In this document: positions 7,117 to 15,983 of the stretch, piece by piece
Numbering within the stretch: position 1 is the stretch's first letter
Layout of the letters: every line of letters begins with the position of its first letter
Source of the DNA: a virus
Strand: one strand, 5' to 3'
Length of the DNA: 29,088 nucleotides
Virus record (IMG/VR): IMGVR_UViG_3300048596_000027
Span: 1 to 29,088 of that record
Program-made: the position numbers and the translations under genes
The notes under the pieces: model-generated
What the model was told of the DNA's origin: nothing
What the model saw: only the letters and a program-made list of their open reading frames with translations
The model's database searches: none

Positions 7117-7520
7117 AGGCGGCCCGCGCTTGGGGGGTGTCCTGGCGCCGGTGGGCCGGGTGGGAACCCACCAAGGTCACCACCTACGACTACGACGCCG
7201 ACGGCCGCGTCGACGTCGCGGTGAGCACCCTCGAGCCCGAGTGGGACGACCAGTCCCGCGGGTTCGCCCTCGCCCTCGACGAGTACGAGGCGGGGCTGTG
7301 CCCCTCCTGCAAGCACCCCCTCGAAGAGACCTCGGCGGCGCACCACGAGGACCGGTACACCGCCGAGCCCGCCGTTCGGTGCCACCGGTGCACCGCGAGC
7401 GAGCAGGCCGCGAAGTCCTACCAGGACTCCCCGACCCCCGGTGCGTTGCTCGTCCCCGTGCGGTTCCACCCGCTCACCCCCGAGCAGATGAGGGAGGTCC
7501 GCGCGAATGGCCACTCGTGA
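6559..7520 (+). CDS. Tail assembly chaperone, frameshifted long form (GT-type)
   Basis: The product is 6559-7071 joined to 7071-7520 by a -1 frameshift, giving 320 residues. The extension begins LVRRLQENPALRRELEAARAWGVSWRRW, then WEPTKVTTYDYDADGRVDVAV. It holds a zinc-ribbon-like pair CPSCKHP ... CHRC (two CxxC, about 25 residues apart) and ends QMREVRANGHS. A downstream extension with a Trp/Arg-rich start and a CxxC pair is usual for actinophage chaperones. The second frame has no good independent start, so expression depends on frameshifting. Its last 14 bases overlap the tape-measure start at 7507. Confidence 0.85.
7065..7123 (+). promoter_or_regulatory. -1 programmed frameshift site with stem
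   Basis: The heptamer CCCTTTC (7065-7071) is read C CCT TTC in the zero frame and so has the canonical X XXY YYZ form; slipping back one base re-pairs on CCC TTT. Six bases later GCCGCCTC (7078-7085) pairs perfectly with GAGGCGGC (7116-7123), enclosing the zero-frame stop. A smaller hairpin CTCC (7101-7104) / GGAG (7109-7112) can form inside. Heptamer, spacer and stem are all visible directly. Confidence 0.88.
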
Positions 7521-10500
7521 GACCAAGGTCGTCCTGCGGGCGGACGTAGCCGGTTACATCTCGGCGATGCGTGCGGCGGAGGCCGCGTCGCGGCAGTTCG
7601 CCGACCGGGCCATCGCGGACGCGGCGCGGGTCGCGCAGGCGCAGCGGACCTCCGCGGCCCCGACGCCAGGCGCCGGTGGCACCCCGTCGACACCGGGAGC
7701 ACCGCGGGTCAACGCGTCCGGGCGCACCGCGGCGCAGGAGGCCGAGGCGCGGCGTCTCGTCACGGAGGAACGCCGCCGCCAGGCCGAGGTCGCGAACGCC
7801 GCCCGGGCCGCCGCAGCGGAGCAGGAACGCCTCGCCCGGGACGCGCAGCGCCGCGCCCAGGAGGTCGCCCGCGCCGAGGAGGAGGCCGCCCGGCGCCGCA
7901 AGGCCGCCATGCAGGACGTCGGCACCGCCGCGGCCGCGTCCGGTGCCCTCGTCGCCGCAGGGTTCCTGATGTCGGCGAAGGCCGCGATCCAGTGGGAATC
8001 CGCCTGGGCCGGGGTCACCAAGACCGTGAACGGCACCAACGCGGAGATGGCCGACCTCGAGGACCAACTCCGCGGGATGGCCAAGACCCTCCCGGTGTCC
8101 TCCACCGAGATCGCGAAGGTCGCGGAGAACGCCGGGCAGCTCGGTATCCAGCGGGAGAACATCGCCGGGTTCACGAAGGTGATGATCGACCTCGGGGTGT
8201 CGACGAACCTGTCCGCCGACGAGGCGTCCACCTCGATCGCGCAGATGATGAACGTGATGCGAACCGCCCCGGCGCACGTCGACCGCCTCGGCGCGACCCT
8301 CGTCGCGCTCGGCAACGCGGGGGCCTCCACCGAGGCCGAGATCATGCATATGGCGCAGCGGCTCAGCGGCGCCGGCGCGCTGATCAACGCCTCCGAGTCC
8401 GACGTCCTCGCGATGGCCAACGCGATGGCGTCGGTGGGTATCGAGGCGGAGCTCGGCGGCGGGTCGATGTCGCGGACCATGACGAAGATCTACAGCGCCG
8501 TGCAGCAGGGCGGCGCCGCCCTGACCGGGTTCTCGAAGGTCGCCGGGATGACGGCGAACGAATTCGCCACCGCGTTCGAGTCGGACCCGATCCGCGCCGT
8601 CGACGCGTTCGTCGGCGGGTTGGGCCGGATCAAGGACTCCGGCGGGAACGTCGTCGCGGCCCTCGCCGACGTGAAGATCAAGGGCACCCAGGACCTGCAG
8701 GTGCTGCTGCGCCTCGCGGGCGCGGGGGACCTGCTGACCCAGTCCCTCGACCTCGGCGCGAAGGCGTGGCAGGACAACACGGCGCTGCTGAACGAGGCGA
8801 ACAAGCGGTACGACACCGTTGCGTCGAAGCTGCAGATCGCGAAGAACAACCTGAACGACCTCGCGATCCAGATCGGTGACGTCCTCCTGCCGATCATCGC
8901 GAAGTTCGCCGACGGTGCCTCGGGGATCATCGACTTCTTCGAGCGGCTCCCCGGCCCGGCCCGCGAGGTCGCCGTCGTCCTCGGGGCCATCGCCGGCGGG
9001 GTAGGACTTCTCGGTGGGGCGCTGCTGCTGACCCTCCCGCGGATCGCCGCGACCCGGGCCGCCCTCGCGACCCTCGGCGCGACCGCGATGTGGACCTCCA
9101 TCCGCATCAACTTCCGCCTCGCGACCAACCTCATCGGCGGGCCGTGGGTCGCCGCCCTCGGCATCGCCGCCCTCGCCGTCGGTGCCCTGTTCCTCGCCCA
9201 CCGCAAGGGCAAGCCCGACATCTCCGACCTCACCCAGGCGATCCAGGCCGACACCGGCGCGCTCGGGGACAACACCAAGGCCACCATGGCGAACCGGCTG
9301 GAGAAGTCCGGGATCCTCCTCACCGCGGAACGCCTCAAGGTCGGCCTCGCCGACGTCACCCAGGCCGCCATGGGCAACGCCGACGCCCTGGATCGGGTGA
9401 ACGCCGCGACGGCGGCTGCGGAGGCGCCTGCCAGGGCGCAGATCGCAGCACTCCGCGAGACCATGGCGCACACCACCGATCTCGGCACCCAGCGGCGCCA
9501 GCAGTTCGACCTGCAGCATCTCCTCACCACCGGCGCCATCGCCGACACCCAGGAGCTGTCGAAGGCGATCGGGTCGCAGGCCGGGATGTCCGCCGACGCG
9601 GTCGACGCCGCGAAACGCGTCGCGGACGCCACCGCGAACCAAGGCCTCAGCGCGGCCGAGGCCGCCGCGAAGGCCGAGCGGCTCAACCAGGCCATGGGCG
9701 GGGTCCCCGGCACCGCCGGGCCCGCCACGGACGGCGCGAAGAAGCTCGGCGGAACCCTCAAGGAAACCGCCGCGCAGGCCGGGCTGACGACCGAGCAGCT
9801 CGACAAGCTCGTGTCCGCCGTCGACGCCCTCGTCTCCTCCGAGTTCGAGGGCGACCGCGCCACCATCGACTACAAGGACAAGCTCGCCGCCCTCGCGACC
9901 CAGGTCAAGGAGGGCACCACCTCACTGGACCTGAACCGCAAGTCCGGCCGGGAGAACGCCTCAGCCGTGATGGACCTCGTCCAGGCCACCGGCAAGCAGA
10001 TCGACGCGGTCATCCGCAACGGTGGCGCCCAGTCCGACGTCGAGGCCAAGACGAAGGCCGCGAAGAAGTCACTCGAGGACCAGCTCACCACGCTCGGATT
10101 CAGCAAGGACGCCGTCAAGCGGTACACAGACGCGCTCGACGACATCCCCGCGCGGACGACGACCGAGCTCACCGTCACCGACGCGACCGCGCTTAAGGAA
10201 GCCGGGTTCTTCGGGCAGACCCTGGCGGCGATGAAGCGGGCCATCGAACGCGACCCCGTGAAGTTCGCCGTCGACTCCGCCGCGGCCCGCGCGGACACGA
10301 AGTCGTTCCTCGCGTTCATGCGCCAAGGCCTCGCCGACATCCCCGACGAGTCCGTGAAGGTCGGCATCGGGGTGTTCACCTCCGTGGACACCGCGAAGAA
10401 GCAGACCGGGTTCTCCATCGCGCTGAACAAGGCCGCGGGCGGCCCGATCTCCGGGCCCGGTGGGCCGCGCGACGACGCGATCCCGGCGTGGCTCTCCGAC

Positions 10501-11328
10501 GGCGAGTACGTCATCAACGCCTCCGCGACGTCCCGGCACCGGGACCTCCTCGACGCGATCAACGCCGACGGGTACGCCGACGGTGGGCCCGTGACGATCC
10601 GCGGCGACGCCGCGTTCGACAAGCCGTCGGCGCGGGCAGCGCTGAACCAGGCACGCGGTGAGGTCGACTCCTACGCGGAGGCCCTCGGCAGGGCCGGGTC
10701 CGCGGCCGTCGCGGCGTACCAGAGAGCCCACCCCGACGTGCCCGCCGGTGGGTCGTCGAGCCCCAGCCTCGCCGGTGGGCTGTCCTTCGCCCGCTCCCAG
10801 CAGGGCAAGCCCTACGTGTGGGGCGCCGTCGGGCCCGGCGGGTACGACTGCTCCGGGTTCCAGTCCGCGATCGAGAACGTCATCCAAGGCCGCCCGGTGC
10901 ACCAGCGCCGCTTCGCGACCGCGTCGTTCGGCTACGGCAAGGGCGCCGCGGGGTTCGTCCCCGGCGGCGGTGGGGCGTACTCCCTTGGGGTCATCCAGGC
11001 CATGGGCGGGATCCCCGGGCACATGGCCGGGACGATCAACGGCGTCAACGTTGAGTCCCGCGGCGGCGCCGGTGTCGTCATCGGCTCCGGGGCGCGCGGC
11101 GCGAACCACTCCCTGTTCCGCAACCACTACCACCTCGCCGGGTACGCCGGCGGCGGCCCGATCGGCCGGTCCCTCACCCCGATCCGCGGCGGCGGGTCCC
11201 GCGGCGCGATCCCCGTGCGGCTCACCCTCGACATCACCGGCACCGACCAGGAGATGAAGACGATGATGCGCCGCATCGTGCGCGAGAACGGGCGCGGCGA
11301 CGTGCAACTGACCTTCGGCACCAGCTGA
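7507..11328 (+). CDS. Tape measure protein with C-terminal NlpC/P60-like domain
   Basis: This 1273-residue protein sets tail length. ATG 7507 has GGGAGG upstream. It opens with ETKVVLRADVAGYISAMRAAE and a long Ala/Arg/Glu coiled coil. A TP901-type core follows (residues about 160-470, including FESDPIRAVDAFVGGLG and ANKRYDTVASKLQIAKNNLNDLAIQIGD). Two hydrophobic stretches come next (about 485-520 and 545-565), then more coiled coil. The motif GPRDDAIPAWLSDGEYVINA (about 985-1005) is typical of tape-measure C-termini. From about residue 1095 a peptidase-like domain has PYVWGAVGPGGYDCSGF with Cys1115 as likely nucleophile and a later GHMAGTINGVNVESRGG carrying a candidate His. That domain probably opens peptidoglycan during DNA entry. 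Confidence 0.92.
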   Translation: MATRETKVVLRADVAGYISAMRAAEAASRQFADRAIADAARVAQAQRTSAAPTPGAGGTPSTPGAPRVNASGRTAAQEAEARRLVTEERRRQAEVANAARAAAAEQERLARDAQRRAQEVARAEEEAARRRKAAMQDVGTAAAASGALVAAGFLMSAKAAIQWESAWAGVTKTVNGTNAEMADLEDQLRGMAKTLPVSSTEIAKVAENAGQLGIQRENIAGFTKVMIDLGVSTNLSADEASTSIAQMMNVMRTAPAHVDRLGATLVALGNAGASTEAEIMHMAQRLSGAGALINASESDVLAMANAMASVGIEAELGGGSMSRTMTKIYSAVQQGGAALTGFSKVAGMTANEFATAFESDPIRAVDAFVGGLGRIKDSGGNVVAALADVKIKGTQDLQVLLRLAGAGDLLTQSLDLGAKAWQDNTALLNEANKRYDTVASKLQIAKNNLNDLAIQIGDVLLPIIAKFADGASGIIDFFERLPGPAREVAVVLGAIAGGVGLLGGALLLTLPRIAATRAALATLGATAMWTSIRINFRLATNLIGGPWVAALGIAALAVGALFLAHRKGKPDISDLTQAIQADTGALGDNTKATMANRLEKSGILLTAERLKVGLADVTQAAMGNADALDRVNAATAAAEAPARAQIAALRETMAHTTDLGTQRRQQFDLQHLLTTGAIADTQELSKAIGSQAGMSADAVDAAKRVADATANQGLSAAEAAAKAERLNQAMGGVPGTAGPATDGAKKLGGTLKETAAQAGLTTEQLDKLVSAVDALVSSEFEGDRATIDYKDKLAALATQVKEGTTSLDLNRKSGRENASAVMDLVQATGKQIDAVIRNGGAQSDVEAKTKAAKKSLEDQLTTLGFSKDAVKRYTDALDDIPARTTTELTVTDATALKEAGFFGQTLAAMKRAIERDPVKFAVDSAAARADTKSFLAFMRQGLADIPDESVKVGIGVFTSVDTAKKQTGFSIALNKAAGGPISGPGGPRDDAIPAWLSDGEYVINASATSRHRDLLDAINADGYADGGPVTIRGDAAFDKPSARAALNQARGEVDSYAEALGRAGSAAVAAYQRAHPDVPAGGSSSPSLAGGLSFARSQQGKPYVWGAVGPGGYDCSGFQSAIENVIQGRPVHQRRFATASFGYGKGAAGFVPGGGGAYSLGVIQAMGGIPGHMAGTINGVNVESRGGAGVVIGSGARGANHSLFRNHYHLAGYAGGGPIGRSLTPIRGGGSRGAIPVRLTLDITGTDQEMKTMMRRIVRENGRGDVQLTFGTS

Positions 11329-14066
11329 TGCCCACCGCGCTGCCGAAGGCCCGCGTCGATATGAAGATCGGGGGCGCGTGGGTCGACATCACCTGCGACG
11401 TCCGCGGCACGGACCGGGTCGTGATCAACCGGGGCCGCGCGAACGAGGCATCCCACGCGGACCCGTCGACGTGCAACCTGACGCTGCTGAACCCGGCAGG
11501 GAAGTACACCCCACGCAACCCCCGCTCCGCCTACTACGGGCTCATCGGAAGGAACACCGGGCTGCGAGCGGGGCTCGGCACACCCCCGCTCGGCGCCGGC
11601 TCCACCGGGCTCACCGGAACCGCGCTCGCCGCACCGTCCGTCACCGCAGAGACGGCCGGGTGGCTTTTCAGCTCGTGGCTCGCCGCGCCGGTCGGGAACC
11701 TCACCGTCCCCGGCGGGTTCACCGCGGCCACCGAGCGAGACGGCCTGTACTCCACGATCCGTACCGGGTACAAGTCCGTCGCCGCCGGCGCGACAGGCAC
11801 CTCGACGGCGACGTTCTCCACCGCGGCCACTGCCGCAGCCGCGATGTCGGTGGTGGTCCCGGGACCGATCACGGCCGCGGTGGACGCGGGCGTCGACACC
11901 AACACGGGCGACATTCCGATCTCCGCGATCCCCGCGACCGCCGGGCAGTACCTCCTCGCCATCTACGGGTGGTCGGCCGACCCCGATGACCGGATGTCCA
12001 CCGTCGGGGACGCCGACGGCGGCTGCGAGTGGATGCTCATCGCGGACACCGGGCCCAGCACCGGCCCACGGCTGAAGGCGCTCATCCGCCGGGTCACCGC
12101 CACCGGCAACCAGAACCTCATGTTCTACGGCGACACCCGCGCGAGCTTCACCGACACCTTCGGGCAGGTCTTCGTCCTGACCGGGGCGAGCGACTACTAC
12201 CCGCGGTTCACCGGTGAGGTGCCGTCGTGGTCACCGAAGTGGGACGACCCGACCGGCCGAGGCGCGTACACCCCCATCCAAGCCACCGGGATCACCCGCA
12301 GGCTCGGGCACAACGCCCCACCGCTGCGGTCCCCGATCTTCCGCGAGCTGCTCCTCGCGGGGTCCGTCACCGCGTACTGGCCACTCGAGGACGCCGCCGG
12401 GGCGACCAGCTTCGGGTCCGCGATCGGCGGCCCACCGATGCTGTTCGCCGGTGTCCCGCAGCCCGCGGCCGACTCCGGGTTCGCGGGATCCGACCCGATC
12501 CCCACGTTCACCGCCGCCGGCGCGACAGGTGCGGTCCCCGCGCACACCGCCACGAACCAGTTCACCGTCGGCGCCCTCATCCACGTCCCCGCGACCGGGA
12601 TGCTCGACGAGTCCCTCCTACTCGCCGTCACCACCAGCGGGACCGCCCGCACCTGGACGATCAAGTACGACGACGGCAGCCAAGGGTTCCGCATCGAGGT
12701 GTACAACGCCGCCGCCGTGAAGGTGAAGGAGGTCGCGATCGGGCCATGGGACCCGGTGGTCCCCGGCGCCCGGTTCTTCCTGTACCTCACCGCCGCCGTG
12801 TCCGGCGCGAACATCGCGTGGACGCTCACCTACGTGTGGATCGGTACGGACTCGACCGACGCGCCGTTCTACTCCGACACCGTGACCGCGCAGACCGTCG
12901 GCGCGGTCACCTCGGTCGCGGTCGGAGGGAACCTCGACCTCGCCGGTGAACCGTCGATCGGGCACGTGGTGGCCACCTCGAGCAGCACGACGCTCTGGGC
13001 CGCGGGGTCCGTGTACAAGTCCCTCGTGGCGTGGAACGGGGAGACCGCCGTCGAACGGATCCTGCGGCTCTGCCAGGAGGAGAGCATCCCCGTCTATCTC
13101 CAGTACGGCGCGGTCTCTGAACTGATGGGCCCTCAGCGGTCCGCGACCCTGCCGACCCTCCTCGGTGACTGCGAGACAGCCGACGGTGGGGTCCTGTACG
13201 AACCGAAGGGCTTCCTCGGCCTCGCGTACCGGACCCGGGCGAGCAAGTACAACCAGACCCCCGAGCTGACCCTGTCCTACTCCGCCGAGCAGGTCGCCGC
13301 ACCATTCGGACCGGTCGACGACGACCTGGCCCTCACCAACGACGTCACCGTCACCCGCAGGAACGGGTCCACCGCCAGGTCGACACTCACCACCGGGGCC
13401 CTTTCCACACGCGAGCCACCGAACGGCGTCGGGCTCTACGACAGCACCACCGACCTCAACGTCCACGACGACGCGCAACTCCCCGACCAGGCCTCGTGGC
13501 GGCTGCACCTCGGCACTTGGGACGAGGCCCGATACCCCACCACCACCGTGAACCTCGCGAACCTCGCGAAGACCCCCACCCTCGTCGGCGCGGTCACCGC
13601 ACTCGACGTCGGCGACCTCGCGTCGGTGACGAACCTCCCCACGTTCCTCCCCCCCGGGCCCGCGGACCTCATCGTCGAGGGCTACCAGGAGACCATCGGG
13701 AACCCCAACGACTGGGTCCTCACCGCGAACTGCTCCCCAGCCGGCCCGTACCGGGTCGGGGTCTTCGACTCGACCGCGGCCCGGTACTCCTCCGACGGGT
13801 CGACCCTGGCCGCCGGGGTCACCTCGGCCGCGACGACCCTGTCGGTGGCGACCCCGGCCGGCCCGTTGTGGATCCGCACCGCCACCCACCCGGCGGAGTT
13901 CCCCTTCGACATCGTCGCCGCCGGCGAACAGGTCACGGTCACGGCGATCACCGGCACGACGTCCCCGCAGACCTTCACCGTCACCCGCGCCGTCAACGGG
14001 GTCGCCAAGGCCCAGGTCGCCGGCGCGACGGTCGAGCTGTACCGGCCCGCGGTCTACGCGCTCTAA
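11328..14066 (+). CDS. Large minor tail protein with LamG-like insertion
   Basis: This 912-residue protein starts at ATG 11328, sharing one base with the tape-measure stop. The N-terminus (VDMKIGGAWVDITCDVRGTDRVVINRGRANEASHADPSTCNLTLLNP) is the typical start of actinophage distal-tail/baseplate proteins. From about residue 340, AYWPLEDAAGATSF begins a concanavalin/LamG-like jelly roll running to about 560, a likely carbohydrate-binding module. The tail-hub fold then resumes with WNGETAVERILRLCQEESIPV and PKGFLGLAYRTR, and later LDVGDLASVTNLP and DLIVEGYQETIGNPNDWVL. The C-terminal 100 residues are Thr/Ala-rich. It follows the tape measure directly, as baseplate proteins do. Confidence 0.82.
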   Translation: MPTALPKARVDMKIGGAWVDITCDVRGTDRVVINRGRANEASHADPSTCNLTLLNPAGKYTPRNPRSAYYGLIGRNTGLRAGLGTPPLGAGSTGLTGTALAAPSVTAETAGWLFSSWLAAPVGNLTVPGGFTAATERDGLYSTIRTGYKSVAAGATGTSTATFSTAATAAAAMSVVVPGPITAAVDAGVDTNTGDIPISAIPATAGQYLLAIYGWSADPDDRMSTVGDADGGCEWMLIADTGPSTGPRLKALIRRVTATGNQNLMFYGDTRASFTDTFGQVFVLTGASDYYPRFTGEVPSWSPKWDDPTGRGAYTPIQATGITRRLGHNAPPLRSPIFRELLLAGSVTAYWPLEDAAGATSFGSAIGGPPMLFAGVPQPAADSGFAGSDPIPTFTAAGATGAVPAHTATNQFTVGALIHVPATGMLDESLLLAVTTSGTARTWTIKYDDGSQGFRIEVYNAAAVKVKEVAIGPWDPVVPGARFFLYLTAAVSGANIAWTLTYVWIGTDSTDAPFYSDTVTAQTVGAVTSVAVGGNLDLAGEPSIGHVVATSSSTTLWAAGSVYKSLVAWNGETAVERILRLCQEESIPVYLQYGAVSELMGPQRSATLPTLLGDCETADGGVLYEPKGFLGLAYRTRASKYNQTPELTLSYSAEQVAAPFGPVDDDLALTNDVTVTRRNGSTARSTLTTGALSTREPPNGVGLYDSTTDLNVHDDAQLPDQASWRLHLGTWDEARYPTTTVNLANLAKTPTLVGAVTALDVGDLASVTNLPTFLPPGPADLIVEGYQETIGNPNDWVLTANCSPAGPYRVGVFDSTAARYSSDGSTLAAGVTSAATTLSVATPAGPLWIRTATHPAEFPFDIVAAGEQVTVTAITGTTSPQTFTVTRAVNGVAKAQVAGATVELYRPAVYAL

Positions 14067-14081
14067 CGGAAGGACCCACGC

Positions 14082-14795
14082 ATGCCTCTGGCCGGCGAGA
14101 TCATCCACGCCTCCGATGTCCCCCCGGACTGGTGGGCGGCGCCGATGGTCGTCTTCACCGCGTCGGGTTCGCTGACGGCGGCGGACGTCGCCGGCGCCCG
14201 GGGGATCAGAGTGCGTGTCTGGGGTGCCGGAGGCGGTGGAGGTGGCTGCGCTGCCACAGCTGCCGGTAACACGTCGGCTGGTCCTGGCGGGGGCGGTGGC
14301 GGCTACGCCGAAAGCGTCCTGTCCGTGGCATCCCTGGTGCTACCCGTGACCGTGACCGTGGGCGCGGGCGGCTTAGGCGGTGCGGCCGGCGGTGTCGGCG
14401 GTGCTGGCGGCACGTCGAGCTTCGGCGGCCTGGTCGTCGCTACAGGTGGCGGTGCGGCTCAGGCGGGTCCCACGGGAACCGCGGTCGGAGTTGCCGCATT
14501 GGGTGGTCCCGGCGGGCAGGGCACGGTCGGGCAGTTGGTGCTCACCGGAGGTGGTGGTCGGTCCAGTGTCCGGTTCGCCGTGACCAACCACCCTCCGGGC
14601 GAGGGTGGCATGGCGGCTGCAGGCAGCGGCAACGTGAACACGCCCTACCCGGGCGGAGCGGCCACGGCTCCCGGCACTACTGGGCATCCAGGTGGCGCCG
14701 GCGGCGGTGGTGGCTACAACGGCGCCGGGCAGGCCGCGCAAATCGGCGGTGCCGGCGGGAGCGGCCTCGTCGTGGTGGAGCTCATCTTCGCCTGA
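14082..14795 (+). CDS. Glycine-rich tail fibre / receptor-binding protein
   Basis: This 237-residue protein starts at ATG 14082 with GGAAGGA upstream. About 45 residues of ordinary sequence (IRVRVWGAGGGGGG is the turning point) lead into Gly/Ala-rich repeats, and the last strand is SGLVVVELIFA. The pattern VxVWGAGGGGG ... GGGGGGYAE ... VTVGAGG is the recognised glycine-rich domain of phage tips, in which polyglycine II helices form receptor-binding surfaces. Codon use is less GC-rich at third positions than the neighbours (many GGT, GCT, GGA), which suggests recent exchange. Receptor binding is inferred from the family. Confidence 0.72.
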   Translation: MPLAGEIIHASDVPPDWWAAPMVVFTASGSLTAADVAGARGIRVRVWGAGGGGGGCAATAAGNTSAGPGGGGGGYAESVLSVASLVLPVTVTVGAGGLGGAAGGVGGAGGTSSFGGLVVATGGGAAQAGPTGTAVGVAALGGPGGQGTVGQLVLTGGGGRSSVRFAVTNHPPGEGGMAAAGSGNVNTPYPGGAATAPGTTGHPGGAGGGGGYNGAGQAAQIGGAGGSGLVVVELIFA

Positions 14796-14850
14796 CCCAT
14801 CGTCACGCCCGCCACTTTGCGGGACCCCGGAGGAGGCGAGGTGTATCCGC

Positions 14851-15111
14851 ATGGACCCGACGACCCTGCCGTCCGTCCTCGGCGGCGGCAGCCTCGTCGC
14901 CGTGATCGTGTACCTGCTGCGGTTCATCTCCCAACTGCAACGCCAACTCGGCCACGCCCAGGAGACCGCGGCGACCCGAGCGGACGAACGGACGAAGGTC
15001 GCAGAGGCCAAGGTCGCCGAACTCGAGGAGCGGCTGCGGCGGATCGCGAACCCCGGCGACACCCGCTACCGCGAGCAGCAGCTCGAGCGGGAGGCCCGCG
15101 GTGACCGATGA
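14851..15111 (+). CDS. Small membrane protein with coiled coil
   Basis: This 86-residue protein starts at ATG 14851. A strong GGAGGAGG stretch lies at 14829-14836 and GAGGTG nearer at 14838-14843. Residues about 10-24 ([15 protein letters not shown]) form one membrane segment. The rest is a charged coiled coil with many Arg, Glu and Ala ([17 protein letters not shown]). One membrane helix plus a coiled coil suits a holin accessory, spanin-like or assembly protein, but I recognise no family. It overlaps the next gene by 11 bases, so the two membrane proteins are probably made together just before the lysis genes. Confidence 0.6.
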   Translation: MDPTTLPSVLGGGSLVAVIVYLLRFISQLQRQLGHAQETAATRADERTKVAEAKVAELEERLRRIANPGDTRYREQQLEREARGDR

Positions 15112-15685
15112 ACCCCGCGGCCCCCGCTGGCGGGTCCTCCTCGCCGTCGTCCTCGGCGGCCTGGCCGTCGGCGTCGCCGCGTTCGTGTGGGCCGCGACCG
15201 GGCAGTCCCGCCTCGCGGACCGCGCCGACCGTTCCGACGCGCGGGTCTCGCAACTGGAGGGCGCCCTCGCCCAGCAGGGCACCTACGTCGACCGGCTCCA
15301 GGCGCAGCTGCAACGCAACGGCATCACCCCCGCGAAGGCCCCCGTCATCACCGTCACCCCCGGCGAACGGGGCCCGGCCGGGCAGCAGGGCGTTGTGGGG
15401 CCAGCCGGGCCGCAGGGGGCGCCCGGCGCCGATGGGGCACCGGGCCCGCCCGGTCCCCAGGGTGACCCCGGGCAGCCCGGTGCGCCTGGCCAGCAGGGCG
15501 ACCCAGGTCCCGCGGGGCGCGACGGTGACGCGGGCCCGGCGGGCGGGGACGGGAAACCGGGCGCGGACGGGAAGGACGGCCGCGACGGGACCACCCCGAC
15601 CGTCGTGTACTGCTCGCCCCCGACGGTGCCCACCGAGCCCTGGGCGTGCACGACGGCACCCGCCCCACCACCTCCGACGCCTTGA
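15101..15685 (+). CDS. Membrane-anchored collagen-like protein
   Basis: This 194-residue protein starts at GTG 15101, overlapping the previous stop by 11 bases. Residues 11-32 form a membrane segment ([21 protein letters not shown]). Residues 36-73 form a coiled coil that could trimerise ([26 protein letters not shown]). Residues 88-163 are about 25 uninterrupted Gly-X-Y collagen triplets. The tail has two Cys (VVYCSPP and PWACTT) and ends in a Pro-rich stretch. The order membrane anchor, coiled coil, collagen rod fits an exported surface protein better than a tail fibre. Its position, just before the endolysin, is unusual for a fibre. Function is unknown. Confidence 0.68.
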   Translation: MTDEPRGPRWRVLLAVVLGGLAVGVAAFVWAATGQSRLADRADRSDARVSQLEGALAQQGTYVDRLQAQLQRNGITPAKAPVITVTPGERGPAGQQGVVGPAGPQGAPGADGAPGPPGPQGDPGQPGAPGQQGDPGPAGRDGDAGPAGGDGKPGADGKDGRDGTTPTVVYCSPPTVPTEPWACTTAPAPPPPTP

Positions 15686-15734
15686 GTTCGTCGGGAGTTT
15701 GGTACTGCCCTGCACCTGTAGGGCCCTAGAAACG

Positions 15735-15770
15735 TCCGCCGGTCGGCACCGCCTCCGACCGGCGGATTTC
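15735..15770 (+). terminator. Putative rho-independent terminator
   Basis: TCCGCCGGTCGG (15735-15746) pairs perfectly with CCGACCGGCGGA (15755-15766) around an eight-base loop, and TTTC follows. The stem is strong but the U-run is only three bases. It lies in the gap between the collagen-like protein and the lysis genes and could separate the tail and lysis transcripts. Confidence 0.6.
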
Positions 15771-15794
15771 ACCAGCCGAGATGAGGAGCCCACC

Positions 15795-15983
15795 GTGACC
15801 GAGCAGCCCGAGACCCCGGCCGCCGACCAGCAGCCGGCCGCCGACGTCGTCCCCGTCGACGCGCCGCCCGACGAGGTCGAGGACACCGAGGACGAGAACC
15901 CGGGCCCTCCCGAGGACGACGCCGACGGGCCCCAGGACGACGAGGCCACCGACCCGGGAGACGACGCCCCCGATGGTGAGTAA
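15795..15983 (+). CDS. Small very acidic protein, unknown
   Basis: This 62-residue protein starts at GTG 15795 with GATGAGGAG about seven bases upstream. About half of the residues are Asp, Glu or Pro (VDAPPDEVEDTEDENPGPPEDDADGP), so it should be disordered and strongly negative. It has no Cys and no membrane segment. Its last 11 bases overlap the endolysin start. I recognise no family. It could be a small charge-rich partner or inhibitor of the lysin, but that is only inferred from the overlap. Confidence 0.5.
   Translation: MTEQPETPAADQQPAADVVPVDAPPDEVEDTEDENPGPPEDDADGPQDDEATDPGDDAPDGE

Noticed and set aside
7474-9642. Open frame of 722 codons on the minus strand under the tape measure gene
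   Set aside because: Composition is Gly/Arg/Val/Asp-rich with no domain; it is an antisense shadow produced by very high GC3 in the real + gene.
8490-9866. Open frame of 458 codons on the minus strand
   Set aside because: Ser/Ala/Arg-rich translation opposite a well-supported tape measure protein; shadow frame.
14851-15111. Holin call for the first membrane protein after the fibre gene
   Set aside because: It has a single membrane segment and lies before the terminator at 15735; the two-helix protein coupled to the endolysin is the better holin.
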